The notes beneath the pieces were generated by a model. That model was not told the DNA's origin. It was given only the letters and a program-made list of their open reading frames with translations, and did no database searches. Made by a program: the position numbers and the translations under genes. Shown one piece after another: positions 26,901 through 35,212 of a DNA stretch of 64,000 nucleotides; the first letter of the stretch is position 1; each line of letters starts with the position of its first letter. Origin of the DNA: Hoylesella loescheii (GTDB taxonomy: Bacteria > Bacteroidota > Bacteroidia > Bacteroidales > Bacteroidaceae); contig JADYUK010000008.1 in the NCBI GenBank assembly GCA_021531755.1, forward strand, positions 62,001 to 126,000, read 5' to 3'.

Positions 26901-28961
26901 TTAATAGCCGTAATAGTTCTTATACTGTCCTAAGCTTCGGCTTATGACATCTCGTGGTATAGGCAGTATGTATCGTACTGGTGGAAGGTTCTCAAGGACG
27001 GCGTCGCTTGAGTACTCTGGCATTGACGATGGATATATTGTACCGCCCTCGTCGATGTAGATGTATCCACGGAGAGAGCAGCGGCAGTTTGCCTTTGCTA
27101 TACCTGTGTTATCGTCGAGCCACTGGTACATATTTGCTGTGTTCCAGGCGTCAGAACCTGTGATAGGCACTTTTGCCATCTCCTTGGTGTGGTTGCCCCA
27201 GTCTTCCCACAGGTTGTTGAGCTTCAGTGTGTCTGAGTCGTAGTGGTAGAACTCGATGACACCGAGCTTGGCGTCTGTGTTAGGGAATCTGAATACCTCG
27301 GGGAATTCTGCCTCAGTGTACTTGCCTGCCTCGTCTGTTGCTACCAGCTCGTTCCACTCTGAGCGCTTGCGCACCTTGTAGAAGACTGTCTTCGGAAGCT
27401 TGTAGAAGAGGCCCTCATGGTCGTAGCTGTCATCGTCTGAGCCTACGCCATAGTATCTCCAGAACTGCTTGTAAATGACCTTGTTGTAGATGTTCCAGCG
27501 CACGAGGTCTTTCCAGCGTATGTTCTCTCCGCCGAACTCCCATGCTCTCTCGTCAACAATGGCCTGGAAGAAAGCGTCCTTCGAGCCAAGGGCATCGACA
27601 TAACCGTCTACCTTCTCTGCCTTGTTTGCGGCATTGCGGAATGCGCGCTCACGGACTTGCTTCAGGGCTGCCTTTGCTGCGTCTGTAGGGCCGTTTATCT
27701 CGTTCTCTGCCTCAGCGAACATGAGGAGGACGTCAGCATAGCGCATGTATGGGAAGTTGATGCCTGTGCTGCCCTGTGATGTATTGCCCATAGAGGCGCT
27801 CTGGTCCCAGAACTTTGACCATTTCAAGCAGTAGTTGGTATAGCTGTTCTGTATGACTGGTGTGCCGTCGAAGTTGTATGACCAGTAGCCTACCATGTCA
27901 CGGCGTGCGTCCTGTGGGTCGAATGTATAGCGGTAGAAGGAGTTGAGGCCTACAGAGCCTGTTGTGCGTCCCCATGCGTGGTCGGTGTCGCCTGCGCTTG
28001 AGAGGTCGCACTTAGGACCATGGATATAGCCGATGTTGCCGTTGACATTCATCGTGAATGGTATCTCGAAGATAACGTCGTCGGCTGAGTTGACCTTGTA
28101 GTTACACTCGTCGATGAATACCTGGAAGTAGTCGTTTGTGAGTGAGTGGCCTGACTCGTTGATGACAGAGTCGGCGTATGTGCGTGCTATGTGGTAGTAG
28201 TCCATATAGTCGCTTGGGCGCTGCATTGTGCCCACCTCAGTCTCTGATGTGCCTGGGCGGAGCGAGTATCCTCCGCGGAAGAGGGCTATACGTGAGATGA
28301 GAGCCCATGCGTACTCCTTTGAGCAGCGCTCCACACCTTCTGTTATCTCCTTGGCGAGACGCATCTTCGGCGCTGCAGCCTTGAGGTCGTTGATGAGGGC
28401 TGTGAGTATCTCGTCGCGCTGTCCCATAGGCATGACGAGGTTTTCCTGCTCGTATGTTCGTGTGAATGTGAACGGCACGTCGCCGAAGAGGATAACGAGG
28501 TCGAGGAAGTTCATGGCGCGGATGCACTTTGCCTCTCCTACCATCTGCAGTAGGTCGGCATTGCCCTGCTTGTAGAGCTCTGACTGCTCAGCGGCGCAGA
28601 CGAAGTTGTTGGCGCGCTCTATTGTCTCGTAGGCGGCGTCCCAGAGGCTCTTGACGTTGCTGCCGTCGGCCTCTCCGTCGAAGAGTTTCCACTCATTGTG
28701 TTTCGCGTCCTGTGTCTCAGCAGATGATGTGGCGAACTCCACATCGCTGTTGAAGTTGAATGTGGTCAGATAGGCATAGCCGTAGGTGCTGCCTGAGCAT
28801 GTTGACTCATAGACGGCATTGAGCAGGCGGTCAGCCTCGGCGGTGTTGCTGAAGACGTACTCGTCAGTGACCTTCGAGGGTGCCTCGACATCGAGATAGT
28901 CGTTGCAGGCTGTGAGTGCCGTCATAGAGAGACCACAAAGTATGATATGCTTTATTTTCAT
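26901..28961 (-). CDS. SusD/RagB-type glycan-binding lipoprotein
   Basis: 686 residues with lipobox TACNDYLDVEAP at about residue 19. N-terminal helices (DRLLNAVYESTC; CIRAMNFLDLVILFGDVPF near 150-168) and the C-terminal SusD block (MRYADVLLMFAEAENEING, LKQVRERAFR, VDERAWEFGGENIRWKDLVRWN) are present. It acts at the outer-membrane surface as the lid and ligand holder of the SusC 36 bp upstream. It differs clearly in sequence from the SusD at 18594-20627, so the two pairs probably have different ligands. Confidence 0.93.
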   Translation of the reverse strand: MKIKHIILCGLSMTALTACNDYLDVEAPSKVTDEYVFSNTAEADRLLNAVYESTCSGSTYGYAYLTTFNFNSDVEFATSSAETQDAKHNEWKLFDGEADGSNVKSLWDAAYETIERANNFVCAAEQSELYKQGNADLLQMVGEAKCIRAMNFLDLVILFGDVPFTFTRTYEQENLVMPMGQRDEILTALINDLKAAAPKMRLAKEITEGVERCSKEYAWALISRIALFRGGYSLRPGTSETEVGTMQRPSDYMDYYHIARTYADSVINESGHSLTNDYFQVFIDECNYKVNSADDVIFEIPFTMNVNGNIGYIHGPKCDLSSAGDTDHAWGRTTGSVGLNSFYRYTFDPQDARRDMVGYWSYNFDGTPVIQNSYTNYCLKWSKFWDQSASMGNTSQGSTGINFPYMRYADVLLMFAEAENEINGPTDAAKAALKQVRERAFRNAANKAEKVDGYVDALGSKDAFFQAIVDERAWEFGGENIRWKDLVRWNIYNKVIYKQFWRYYGVGSDDDSYDHEGLFYKLPKTVFYKVRKRSEWNELVATDEAGKYTEAEFPEVFRFPNTDAKLGVIEFYHYDSDTLKLNNLWEDWGNHTKEMAKVPITGSDAWNTANMYQWLDDNTGIAKANCRCSLRGYIYIDEGGTIYPSSMPEYSSDAVLENLPPVRYILPIPRDVISRSLGQYKNYYGY

Positions 28962-28997
28962 TGTTTGTTTCTCCTAAATTATATATATGACTATTGA

Positions 28998-31900
28998 TTA
29001 GAAAGAGAGGTTAAGACCAAGGAGGTAGCTGTGGCTACGTGGATAACGGTTGTAATCGACGTTAGGAGTGAGTCCGTTCTGGATATCAACCTCCGGGTCA
29101 TAGCCTGAATAGCCTGTGATGCAGAATATGTTTGAGCCTGTCACGTAAACGCGCAGACGTGAGATGCCCCACTTCTTTGTCAGCGATGTAGGCAGTGTGT
29201 AGCCTATGGTGAGGTCATTCAGACGGAGGAATGAGCCGTCCTCAACGAAGTTGGAGAGTGTGTAGCGTGCTGTGACGTCCTGTGGGTTCCAGAGTGTCTT
29301 GCCGGCGTTGACGCTCTCGTATACGTCGAGGTAGTCAATGTGCTGTGAGTTGCTCAAGAGTGGCTCGTTGAGGTTATATATGCTCTGTGTGCCGTCAGCG
29401 TTGGTGTTGTAGATGTCTCCGTAGTATACCCAGCGGTTGTCATAGCCGAACTTGGCGAGGACGTTGCGTGGGTTTGTCTGGCTTGCGCCGCATGCTGAGG
29501 AGAGGTCGTATGCTGTAGCGTTGATAACGTCGAAGTCGAGCATGTATGTGAAGTTTGCCACGAAGTCGAAGTTCTTCCAGCGTCCGTTGAGTCCGAAACC
29601 GCCCTGGAGCTTAGGGTTGGTGTTGCCGACAACGGTACGGTCGTTGATGTCTATCTTGCCGTCGCCATTGAGGTCCTTGAGCTTGATGCGGCCTGGGGCT
29701 GTACCGAAGAGTCCCACAACAGTAGGCTTCTCCTGCACGCCAGGGTTGGCAGCGAGATACTCCTCGTCGTTGGCTGCATAGTTGAATCCGTCGCGGTGGA
29801 ACTCGTCGAATCCGTAGATGCCGTCATATACATAGCCGTAGATGAGACCTACCTCCTGTCCCTCGACGAGGCGGAAGTTGTCCTCTGAGTCCCATTTCTT
29901 GCCTGGGATATAGGCGTCTGTACCGTTGATTTTCTCTACCTTTGTCTTGTTCCATCCCATGGTGAGGTTAGCAGAGAGGACATAGTCCTTGCCACGGAGG
30001 ATGTCACCGTTCATTGTGAGCTCTATACCCTTGTTAGAGACCTTACCGACGTTCTGCCACTGGTAAGAGTAGCCTGTCGTGGTAGGTATCTGGCAGCGGT
30101 AGAGGAGGTCACGTGTGGTGTTCCAGTAGAACTCAGGTGTCACTGTGAGGCGTCCCTTGAACATTGAGATATCGAGCGCGAGGTTGCGTGTGATGGTTGT
30201 CTCCCACTTGATGTCTGTGTTAGGGAAGAGGTTATCTGATGCGTAAAACTTGTCACCATCCTTTGTTGTGGTGCTCTCGCCCCATGATGGGCCGCCGCTG
30301 CTGTTGATGGAGTACTGGTAGCGCCAGCGGTCGTCGCCGATGTTGTTGTTACCTGAGAGACCGAATGCAGCGCGTATCTTGAGGTTGTCAACGACATCCT
30401 TGTTCCACCAAGGCTCCTCAGACACTACCCATGCGCCTGATATGGCAGGGAAGTAACCCCACTGGTTGCCCGGTGCGAAGCGTGTCGAGCCGTCGGCACG
30501 GAATGTAGCCGAGAGGAGGTAGCGGTGCTTGAAGTTATAGTTGGCCTGACCGAAGAACGATGCCATGCGGTTAGGCGTTGTCAGCGATGATGTTGAGGCA
30601 TAGGCAGAGCCGAGACCCATGTTGTTCAGAGCTGAGCGTGGCTCTATGAACTGTGGGAAATAGCGTGATGCCTGGTAGTTTGTCTTTGTCTGGTTGTGCT
30701 GGATTTCCTGTCCGAGGAGGAACGAGAGGTTGTGAGCGTCCTTCAGTGTGAGGGCATAGTTCACAGTGTTTGTCCAGGTGTACTTGAAGTTATGTGAGTT
30801 TGTTATCTGTGCCACAGGCATGTTCTCGTTTCCTGCAGCTGTGTCTGTCAGATAGCCGTAGAAGCGGTTGTTGTCTGAGAATGACCAGAACTGTGCCAGG
30901 TCTGTCTTGAACGTGAGGCCCGGGATAATCTCCCATGTGAGGCTGGCCTGGTTGGTGAAGCTGTAAGAGTGCTTGAGGTTGTAGTTCTGGTTGATGTCGT
31001 CAACCGGAGAAGCGAGCTTCCAGTAGCGCTCGACGTTGAAGTCTTCCCACTCCTCGTCGCGTGATGTGAACTCACGGATACCGTTTGTAGGTCTGTAGTT
31101 CAGCACGCCGATGAGTCCCTTTGTGCCTATGCCGCTTGCGCCAGCGCCGAGGTCACGGCGGTATGTGAAGCGTGGGTTGATGAGGAGGCGGAGGTTAGGT
31201 GCGAGCTGCGCGTTAATCTTGGTGTTCATGTTTGTGCGGCGCACTCCTGAACCCTCGATGATACCGTTCTGGTTGTGCTGTGTGAGCGATGTCGAGAAGC
31301 GGAGCTTGTCGTTGCCGCCCTGCACTGTGGCGTTGTACATCTGTGTCAGCGCTGCCGAGCCCATCAGCTCGTCCTGCCAGTCGTGGGTGGTCTTTGTCTT
31401 GTAGATGTCAAGGTCGTTAGGGTTACCGAAGTCACGACGGAAGTTATATGTCTTGTTATTGTTGGCAATACATCCGTCGAGCTGATATTTCACGAACTCG
31501 TATGTGTCGAGCATCTCCTGCTTTCCGGCGAGCCATGAGAGCTGTCCGTAGGCGTTGAAGTCAACCTTTATCTTGCCAGCCTGTGCCGACTTGGTGGTCA
31601 CGACAACAACACCGTTACCACCACGCGCACCGTAAACGGCTGTCAGCGAGGCGTCCTTGAGGACATCGATGCTCTGGATGTCAGTAGGAGGGATATCATT
31701 GATGTTGTCTGTCTGGAATCCGTCGACGATGAAGAGAGGCTTCGCGTCCTGTGAGTCAGAGATGGCCGAGCCACCACGGATACGGATATTGATGTCAGCA
31801 CCTGGCTGACCGTCGACTGTTGTCACCTGCACACCGGCAATCTTACCTGCGAGAGCCTCGGCAGCCGAAGCGACAGGCACAGCGGCGAGCTTGGCGCCTG

Positions 31901-32285
31901 ATACTGAGCCGACAGAGCCGGTGAGGTCCTTACGTGCCTTTGAGGTATAGCCGATGACTACAACCTCCTCGACAGCAGCAGCGTCGTCCATGAGCTTAAC
32001 CTGCAGTCCCTGGCCTGCTGCCACTTCCTGAGTGACCATGCCGACGTAAGATACAACGAGTTTTTTCCCAGCGGCAACCTTCATCTTGAAGTTACCGTCG
32101 ATGTCAGAAATAGCAGCGTTCTTGGTATTGCCCTTCTCGACGATCGTGGCGCCTATGATAGGCTCGTTGTTCTGGTCGACAACGGTACCACTGCATTCCG
32201 ACTGTGCCCAGAGGGCTGACGGGAACGCCGCGAGTAGCATTACCAACATGCATGCCTTGCAAAAGAGTTGCTTTGCTTCCTTCAT
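28998..32285 (-). CDS. SusC/RagA-type TonB-dependent outer-membrane transporter
   Basis: 1095 residues. The signal peptide ends near residue 28 (LWAQ). The carboxypeptidase-like domain (SGTVVDQNNEPIIGATIVEKG, SYVGMVTQEV) covers about 30-110. The plug with VVVIGYTSKARKDLTGSVG, PLFIVDGFQ and IQSIDVLKDASLTAVYGARG covers about 110-230. The barrel ends in LLGLNLSF. It is the first gene of a susC-susD-lipoprotein unit with a perfect promoter at 32650-32681 and a long leader of about 360 nt that carries a C-rich repeat. It imports an unknown oligosaccharide with SusD 26901-28961. Confidence 0.95.
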   Translation of the reverse strand: MKEAKQLFCKACMLVMLLAAFPSALWAQSECSGTVVDQNNEPIIGATIVEKGNTKNAAISDIDGNFKMKVAAGKKLVVSYVGMVTQEVAAGQGLQVKLMDDAAAVEEVVVIGYTSKARKDLTGSVGSVSGAKLAAVPVASAAEALAGKIAGVQVTTVDGQPGADINIRIRGGSAISDSQDAKPLFIVDGFQTDNINDIPPTDIQSIDVLKDASLTAVYGARGGNGVVVVTTKSAQAGKIKVDFNAYGQLSWLAGKQEMLDTYEFVKYQLDGCIANNNKTYNFRRDFGNPNDLDIYKTKTTHDWQDELMGSAALTQMYNATVQGGNDKLRFSTSLTQHNQNGIIEGSGVRRTNMNTKINAQLAPNLRLLINPRFTYRRDLGAGASGIGTKGLIGVLNYRPTNGIREFTSRDEEWEDFNVERYWKLASPVDDINQNYNLKHSYSFTNQASLTWEIIPGLTFKTDLAQFWSFSDNNRFYGYLTDTAAGNENMPVAQITNSHNFKYTWTNTVNYALTLKDAHNLSFLLGQEIQHNQTKTNYQASRYFPQFIEPRSALNNMGLGSAYASTSSLTTPNRMASFFGQANYNFKHRYLLSATFRADGSTRFAPGNQWGYFPAISGAWVVSEEPWWNKDVVDNLKIRAAFGLSGNNNIGDDRWRYQYSINSSGGPSWGESTTTKDGDKFYASDNLFPNTDIKWETTITRNLALDISMFKGRLTVTPEFYWNTTRDLLYRCQIPTTTGYSYQWQNVGKVSNKGIELTMNGDILRGKDYVLSANLTMGWNKTKVEKINGTDAYIPGKKWDSEDNFRLVEGQEVGLIYGYVYDGIYGFDEFHRDGFNYAANDEEYLAANPGVQEKPTVVGLFGTAPGRIKLKDLNGDGKIDINDRTVVGNTNPKLQGGFGLNGRWKNFDFVANFTYMLDFDVINATAYDLSSACGASQTNPRNVLAKFGYDNRWVYYGDIYNTNADGTQSIYNLNEPLLSNSQHIDYLDVYESVNAGKTLWNPQDVTARYTLSNFVEDGSFLRLNDLTIGYTLPTSLTKKWGISRLRVYVTGSNIFCITGYSGYDPEVDIQNGLTPNVDYNRYPRSHSYLLGLNLSF

Positions 32286-32374
32286 GTTGTGATGTGATTT
32301 TAGTTAGATTTATTTAATATATTTGTTGATATGCTAGTTTTTCATAGGGGCTGGATGAAATACATTCTCTCAGA

Positions 32375-32466
32375 TAGGGGTGACTGTCGTGGGGTGTCAG
32401 TGATGAGGGGTGACTGTGATGAGGGGTGACTGTGATAGAGTGACTGTGGTGGGGGTGACAGTGGAT
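32375..32466. repeat. GTGACTGT-type short repeat in the susC leader
   Basis: TGAC or TGTC cores preceded by G-rich runs recur at 32381, 32395, 32411, 32427, 32441 and 32457, alternating 14- and 16-bp steps. In the susC messenger (minus strand) this becomes a C- and CA-rich, weakly structured segment. Confidence 0.6.
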
Positions 32467-32649
32467 GGCTTCCGGGACATACCGGCGGGGATATACCTGT
32501 AGGGGGAGCCGTCAGGAGCGCACGGAGACACAGGCTGGTGTAGCCAGAATCAAGGATATTGTTATCACCGTGCTCTCTTGTAGAGAGTAACTGTTAATAA
32601 TTTACGATAAGGTTAACTTAAATTTTTTATTATGTGTATGAATTGACTG

Positions 32650-32681
32650 CAAAGTTAACTTTTTTCAACATAATAAACAAA
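32650..32681 (-). promoter_or_regulatory. Promoter of the second susC operon
   Basis: On the minus strand TTTG (32678-32681), a 20-base spacer and TAACTTTG (32650-32657) match the Bacteroidetes consensus exactly. Transcription would start about 360 nt before the susC ATG. Confidence 0.75.
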
Positions 32682-32903
32682 TACTTGACCCATATTAAGA
32701 GTTAAAAAACTTTAAGAACACTGTTTACATACAAGAATAACACTTGACCTATGTAATCTCGCATGGTTAACAAACGATAATTTATGTTTTATCGGACTAA
32801 TTCTCCCCTGTCCCGGAATGTGGTATTTCTGTGCGCGGAAGGTAAGATAAGGAGGTGGGGGATGAGGGGAGGACAGAGCGTAGAAAAGAGGAATTACACG
32901 GGG

Positions 32904-32960
32904 CTTACAGTCGCGCCACTCAGGGGCTGTGGACAATAACAAGCTCTGGGCTATCTGCTT
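32904..32960 (+). repeat. REP-like dispersed repeat copy
   Basis: CTTACAGTCGCGCC, GGGGCTGTGGACAATAAC and GGGCTATCTGCTTGG match the units at 777-898, 31 kb away. Confidence 0.6.
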
Positions 32961-33241
32961 GGCGGCGGGGCTAATACGGCATCCTCCCCCGCCGTCGGCA
33001 AAGGAGCCCCCTGAAGCCCTCGCTCCGGGACACGTGTTAAGAGCGTGATTAAAAGGCAGTTATCAGCCGTATGGGCATGCCGCTCAACAAGGCCTACAGA
33101 ATGAGCCTCCCATTGGTATCGGATGGCCGCGTCACTCAGAGCCTCTGGCAGCATCATACAGAGCCTCTCACAGAAAGGAATAAACAGCGGTATCAGAATC
33201 GGGGGGAAAACCGTCATCCTTTTTGAAAATTTTTCCTCGCG

Positions 33242-33357
33242 GAGGAATGGCTGTCTCATCTCTATATACTGAGGAATGACTGTCCCATCCCTATATGCTG
33301 AGGAATGATTGTCTCATCTCTATATGCTGAGGAATGACTGTCCCATCTCCATATATT
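33242..33357. repeat. 29-bp tandem repeat, four copies
   Basis: GAGGAATGACTGTCCCATC or a close variant starts at 33242, 33271, 33300 and 33329, an exact 29-bp period. The units end in CTATATGCT or similar. Repeats abut without spacers, so this is not a CRISPR array. Confidence 0.9.
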
Positions 33358-33403
33358 ACTGTCCGGTAACGACAGGTTCATGAGACAGCCTTTGTGGCGA
33401 TGG

Positions 33404-33450
33404 GATAATCAATGGACAAGAGCATGTCCATGAGCTAAGTCTCGAAGAAG
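33404..33450 (-). repeat. REP-like copy linked to a CTGTCCGGTAA motif
   Basis: GATAATCAATGG..AAGAGCATGTCC and GAGCTAAGTCTCGAAGA match 363-420. In both places the block is preceded by ACTGTC(C/G)GGTAA, about 47 bp upstream here and 57 bp at the left-end locus, so the two loci share a composite element. Confidence 0.55.
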
Positions 33451-33553
33451 GGAGAAAGACAAAATCAGGACAAACCTGCTATATGAAGCCTTCCAGGCTG
33501 GGCACACACGACGAACTTGGGGTGGGGTTTCTCTTTCTGGTTATTGAGGTGTG

Positions 33554-35206
33554 TTACATTCCTATCTGTTTCACTCTCACTTCAAAATCATCCCTATGAG
33601 TGACAGCGGTATTCTTGACACGAGCCCTATAGTTGTAAATCGTGTTTACCGAATAGTGCAGGAACTTCGCAATCTTCGAACTGTCCTCGATACCAAGACG
33701 GATGAGTGCAAAGATGCGCAAAGTGGTGTTCAACTTATATTCTCCCGTCACCTCCAGACGTTCTTCTGGAATAAGAAGCTCATTGAAATCGGCAACAAAA
33801 TTGGGGAACAGATGGAGGAAGGCGTAATCGAAATTGGCACAGAGGTCATCTATCTCCTGCGATTTCATTTCGGTGGATTTTGTCAACCGGTATAGCTCCT
33901 CGTATTCATGCCCCTTAACCATTCGGTTGACACGCTTCCGGAAATCATCAATCTTATCTATATAATCTGAACAAAGACTCATGAAGCGTCCCACATAAAC
34001 CTCCTTAACCCTTGTCTGCTCGTTAAGCTGACTGATGAGGGCTTTCAGTTGGCGGTTGGTGTCGTCGAGTGCGAGATTGGCCTGTAGGAGTTCGTCATTA
34101 AGATTCTTCATCTGAGCATTCTTCTCGCTCAATTCATTATGTGCCTCCTTCAACTGGCGACGACGGCGATACTCATACAGAAGCAATGCCGCAAGGATGA
34201 GCAAGAGTACGCTTACCGCAATTGTCATGCTTGTCAGCATAGAGTTAGTATGCTCTATCTCATTCTGATATTTCCGGTCAATGCTCGACAGTATAGGTGA
34301 AATCTGCCAACTGCGCATGTGTGTGCTATAAGAATTGGCACATTCCCATGCAAAATTGATATATACGCGGGCACGCTCAAGCTGGCCTTCCTGAGAAAGC
34401 AGATTGGCAAGCTCCCACAACGAGCCTTGGTCCATCACTGCATTGTGGACGTCACAGATGGCAGACTTGGCAAGCCATGCCATCGCCTCCTGTGTCCTTC
34501 CCGCCTTGCGTAGGTCCATGGAGCGATAGAATGCGACAATGGCAAACTCATGGCTGTCGGGACGGACATTCTCCAGACGTTTGTCGTTGTAGTGAAGGGC
34601 TCCTTCAATATCTCCTCTCTTATAGCAATCCTGCTCCTTCCGCTGTAGGTAGTAATCGTGGGTGGGAGGGAGTATCTCATATATCTTCTCAGTATATTCC
34701 TCCTGTTTTTCGAAGAATTCATTCTTCAGCTTGGGGATGTTGCTGTAATATGCCATCTCGCCATATACATGCGCAAGCGACTTATAGTATTGTCCTAATG
34801 CCTCTCTGTCAACGCCAGAGATGTCAGTAGAGTCAAGGATGCGCTTTGACTCGACATACTGGCCTGTTGACGAGCACAGGAAAGCCAACAGGGAACGCGT
34901 ATGACACAAATCAGACTTATTGCCTCTTTTCTCTGCAAGTAGGATGGCTTCATGAATATAATTGGCAGCCGAATCGCTCCTGTATGGCATATATTCATTA
35001 AAGAGACTGCACGTCAGCTGATAACGTTTCTCGTCATCAGCAACCTTCAGAAGACGCTGCTTGATAACATCAATCCGCTGCTCGCGTTTCCTCACAAAGT
35101 CCGGAGCCTGGGCGATCGCTTCGTCCAGGCTTCGGTAAAGCTCTTCATTGTCGGCAAACACATACAATGACACTACCGACATCAAAAGGGTTAACAAACA
35201 TCGCAT
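33554..35206 (-). CDS. DUF6377-type TPR/HTH membrane regulator
   Basis: 550 residues. A signal peptide (MRCLLTLLMSVVSLYVFA) is followed by a periplasmic TPR-like helical region to about 325. A transmembrane segment (SMTIAVSVLLLILAALLLY, about 330-350), a coiled coil (about 355-410) and a cytoplasmic part follow. The C-terminal domain contains IARL-type helices and a helix-turn-helix (SSKIAKFLHYSVNTIYNYRARV, about 507-528). This matches the DUF6377 family, whose members sit near glycan loci and are thought to regulate them. It starts 6 bp after the GH3 stop, so it appears to be the last gene of the beta-glucan operon. It lacks histidine kinase and AraC domains and so is not a hybrid two-component system. 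Confidence 0.82.
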   Translation of the reverse strand: MRCLLTLLMSVVSLYVFADNEELYRSLDEAIAQAPDFVRKREQRIDVIKQRLLKVADDEKRYQLTCSLFNEYMPYRSDSAANYIHEAILLAEKRGNKSDLCHTRSLLAFLCSSTGQYVESKRILDSTDISGVDREALGQYYKSLAHVYGEMAYYSNIPKLKNEFFEKQEEYTEKIYEILPPTHDYYLQRKEQDCYKRGDIEGALHYNDKRLENVRPDSHEFAIVAFYRSMDLRKAGRTQEAMAWLAKSAICDVHNAVMDQGSLWELANLLSQEGQLERARVYINFAWECANSYSTHMRSWQISPILSSIDRKYQNEIEHTNSMLTSMTIAVSVLLLILAALLLYEYRRRRQLKEAHNELSEKNAQMKNLNDELLQANLALDDTNRQLKALISQLNEQTRVKEVYVGRFMSLCSDYIDKIDDFRKRVNRMVKGHEYEELYRLTKSTEMKSQEIDDLCANFDYAFLHLFPNFVADFNELLIPEERLEVTGEYKLNTTLRIFALIRLGIEDSSKIAKFLHYSVNTIYNYRARVKNTAVTHRDDFEVRVKQIGM

Positions 35207-35212
35207 AGTGAA

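Larger units (their letters stand above)
32286..33553. other. Intergenic region with repeats and the susC leader
   Basis: No gene is visible in this 1.27-kb gap. From left to right it holds the leader of susC 28998-32285 (with a 14/16-bp repeat), its promoter, an AT-rich stretch, one plus-orientation REP-like copy (32904-32960), a 29-bp tandem repeat (33242-33357), a CTGTCCGGTAA motif (33357) and a minus-orientation REP-like copy (33404-33450). The small open frames here overlap repeats and look spurious. Confidence 0.7.

Noticed and set aside
18594..32285. A single xylan-type susC-susD-susC-susD operon
   Set aside because: A strong terminator (24258-24305) and a new -7 box (24020-24027) separate the pairs, and a lipoprotein gene lies between them.
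33242..33357. CRISPR array
   Set aside because: The 29-bp units abut with no spacers.
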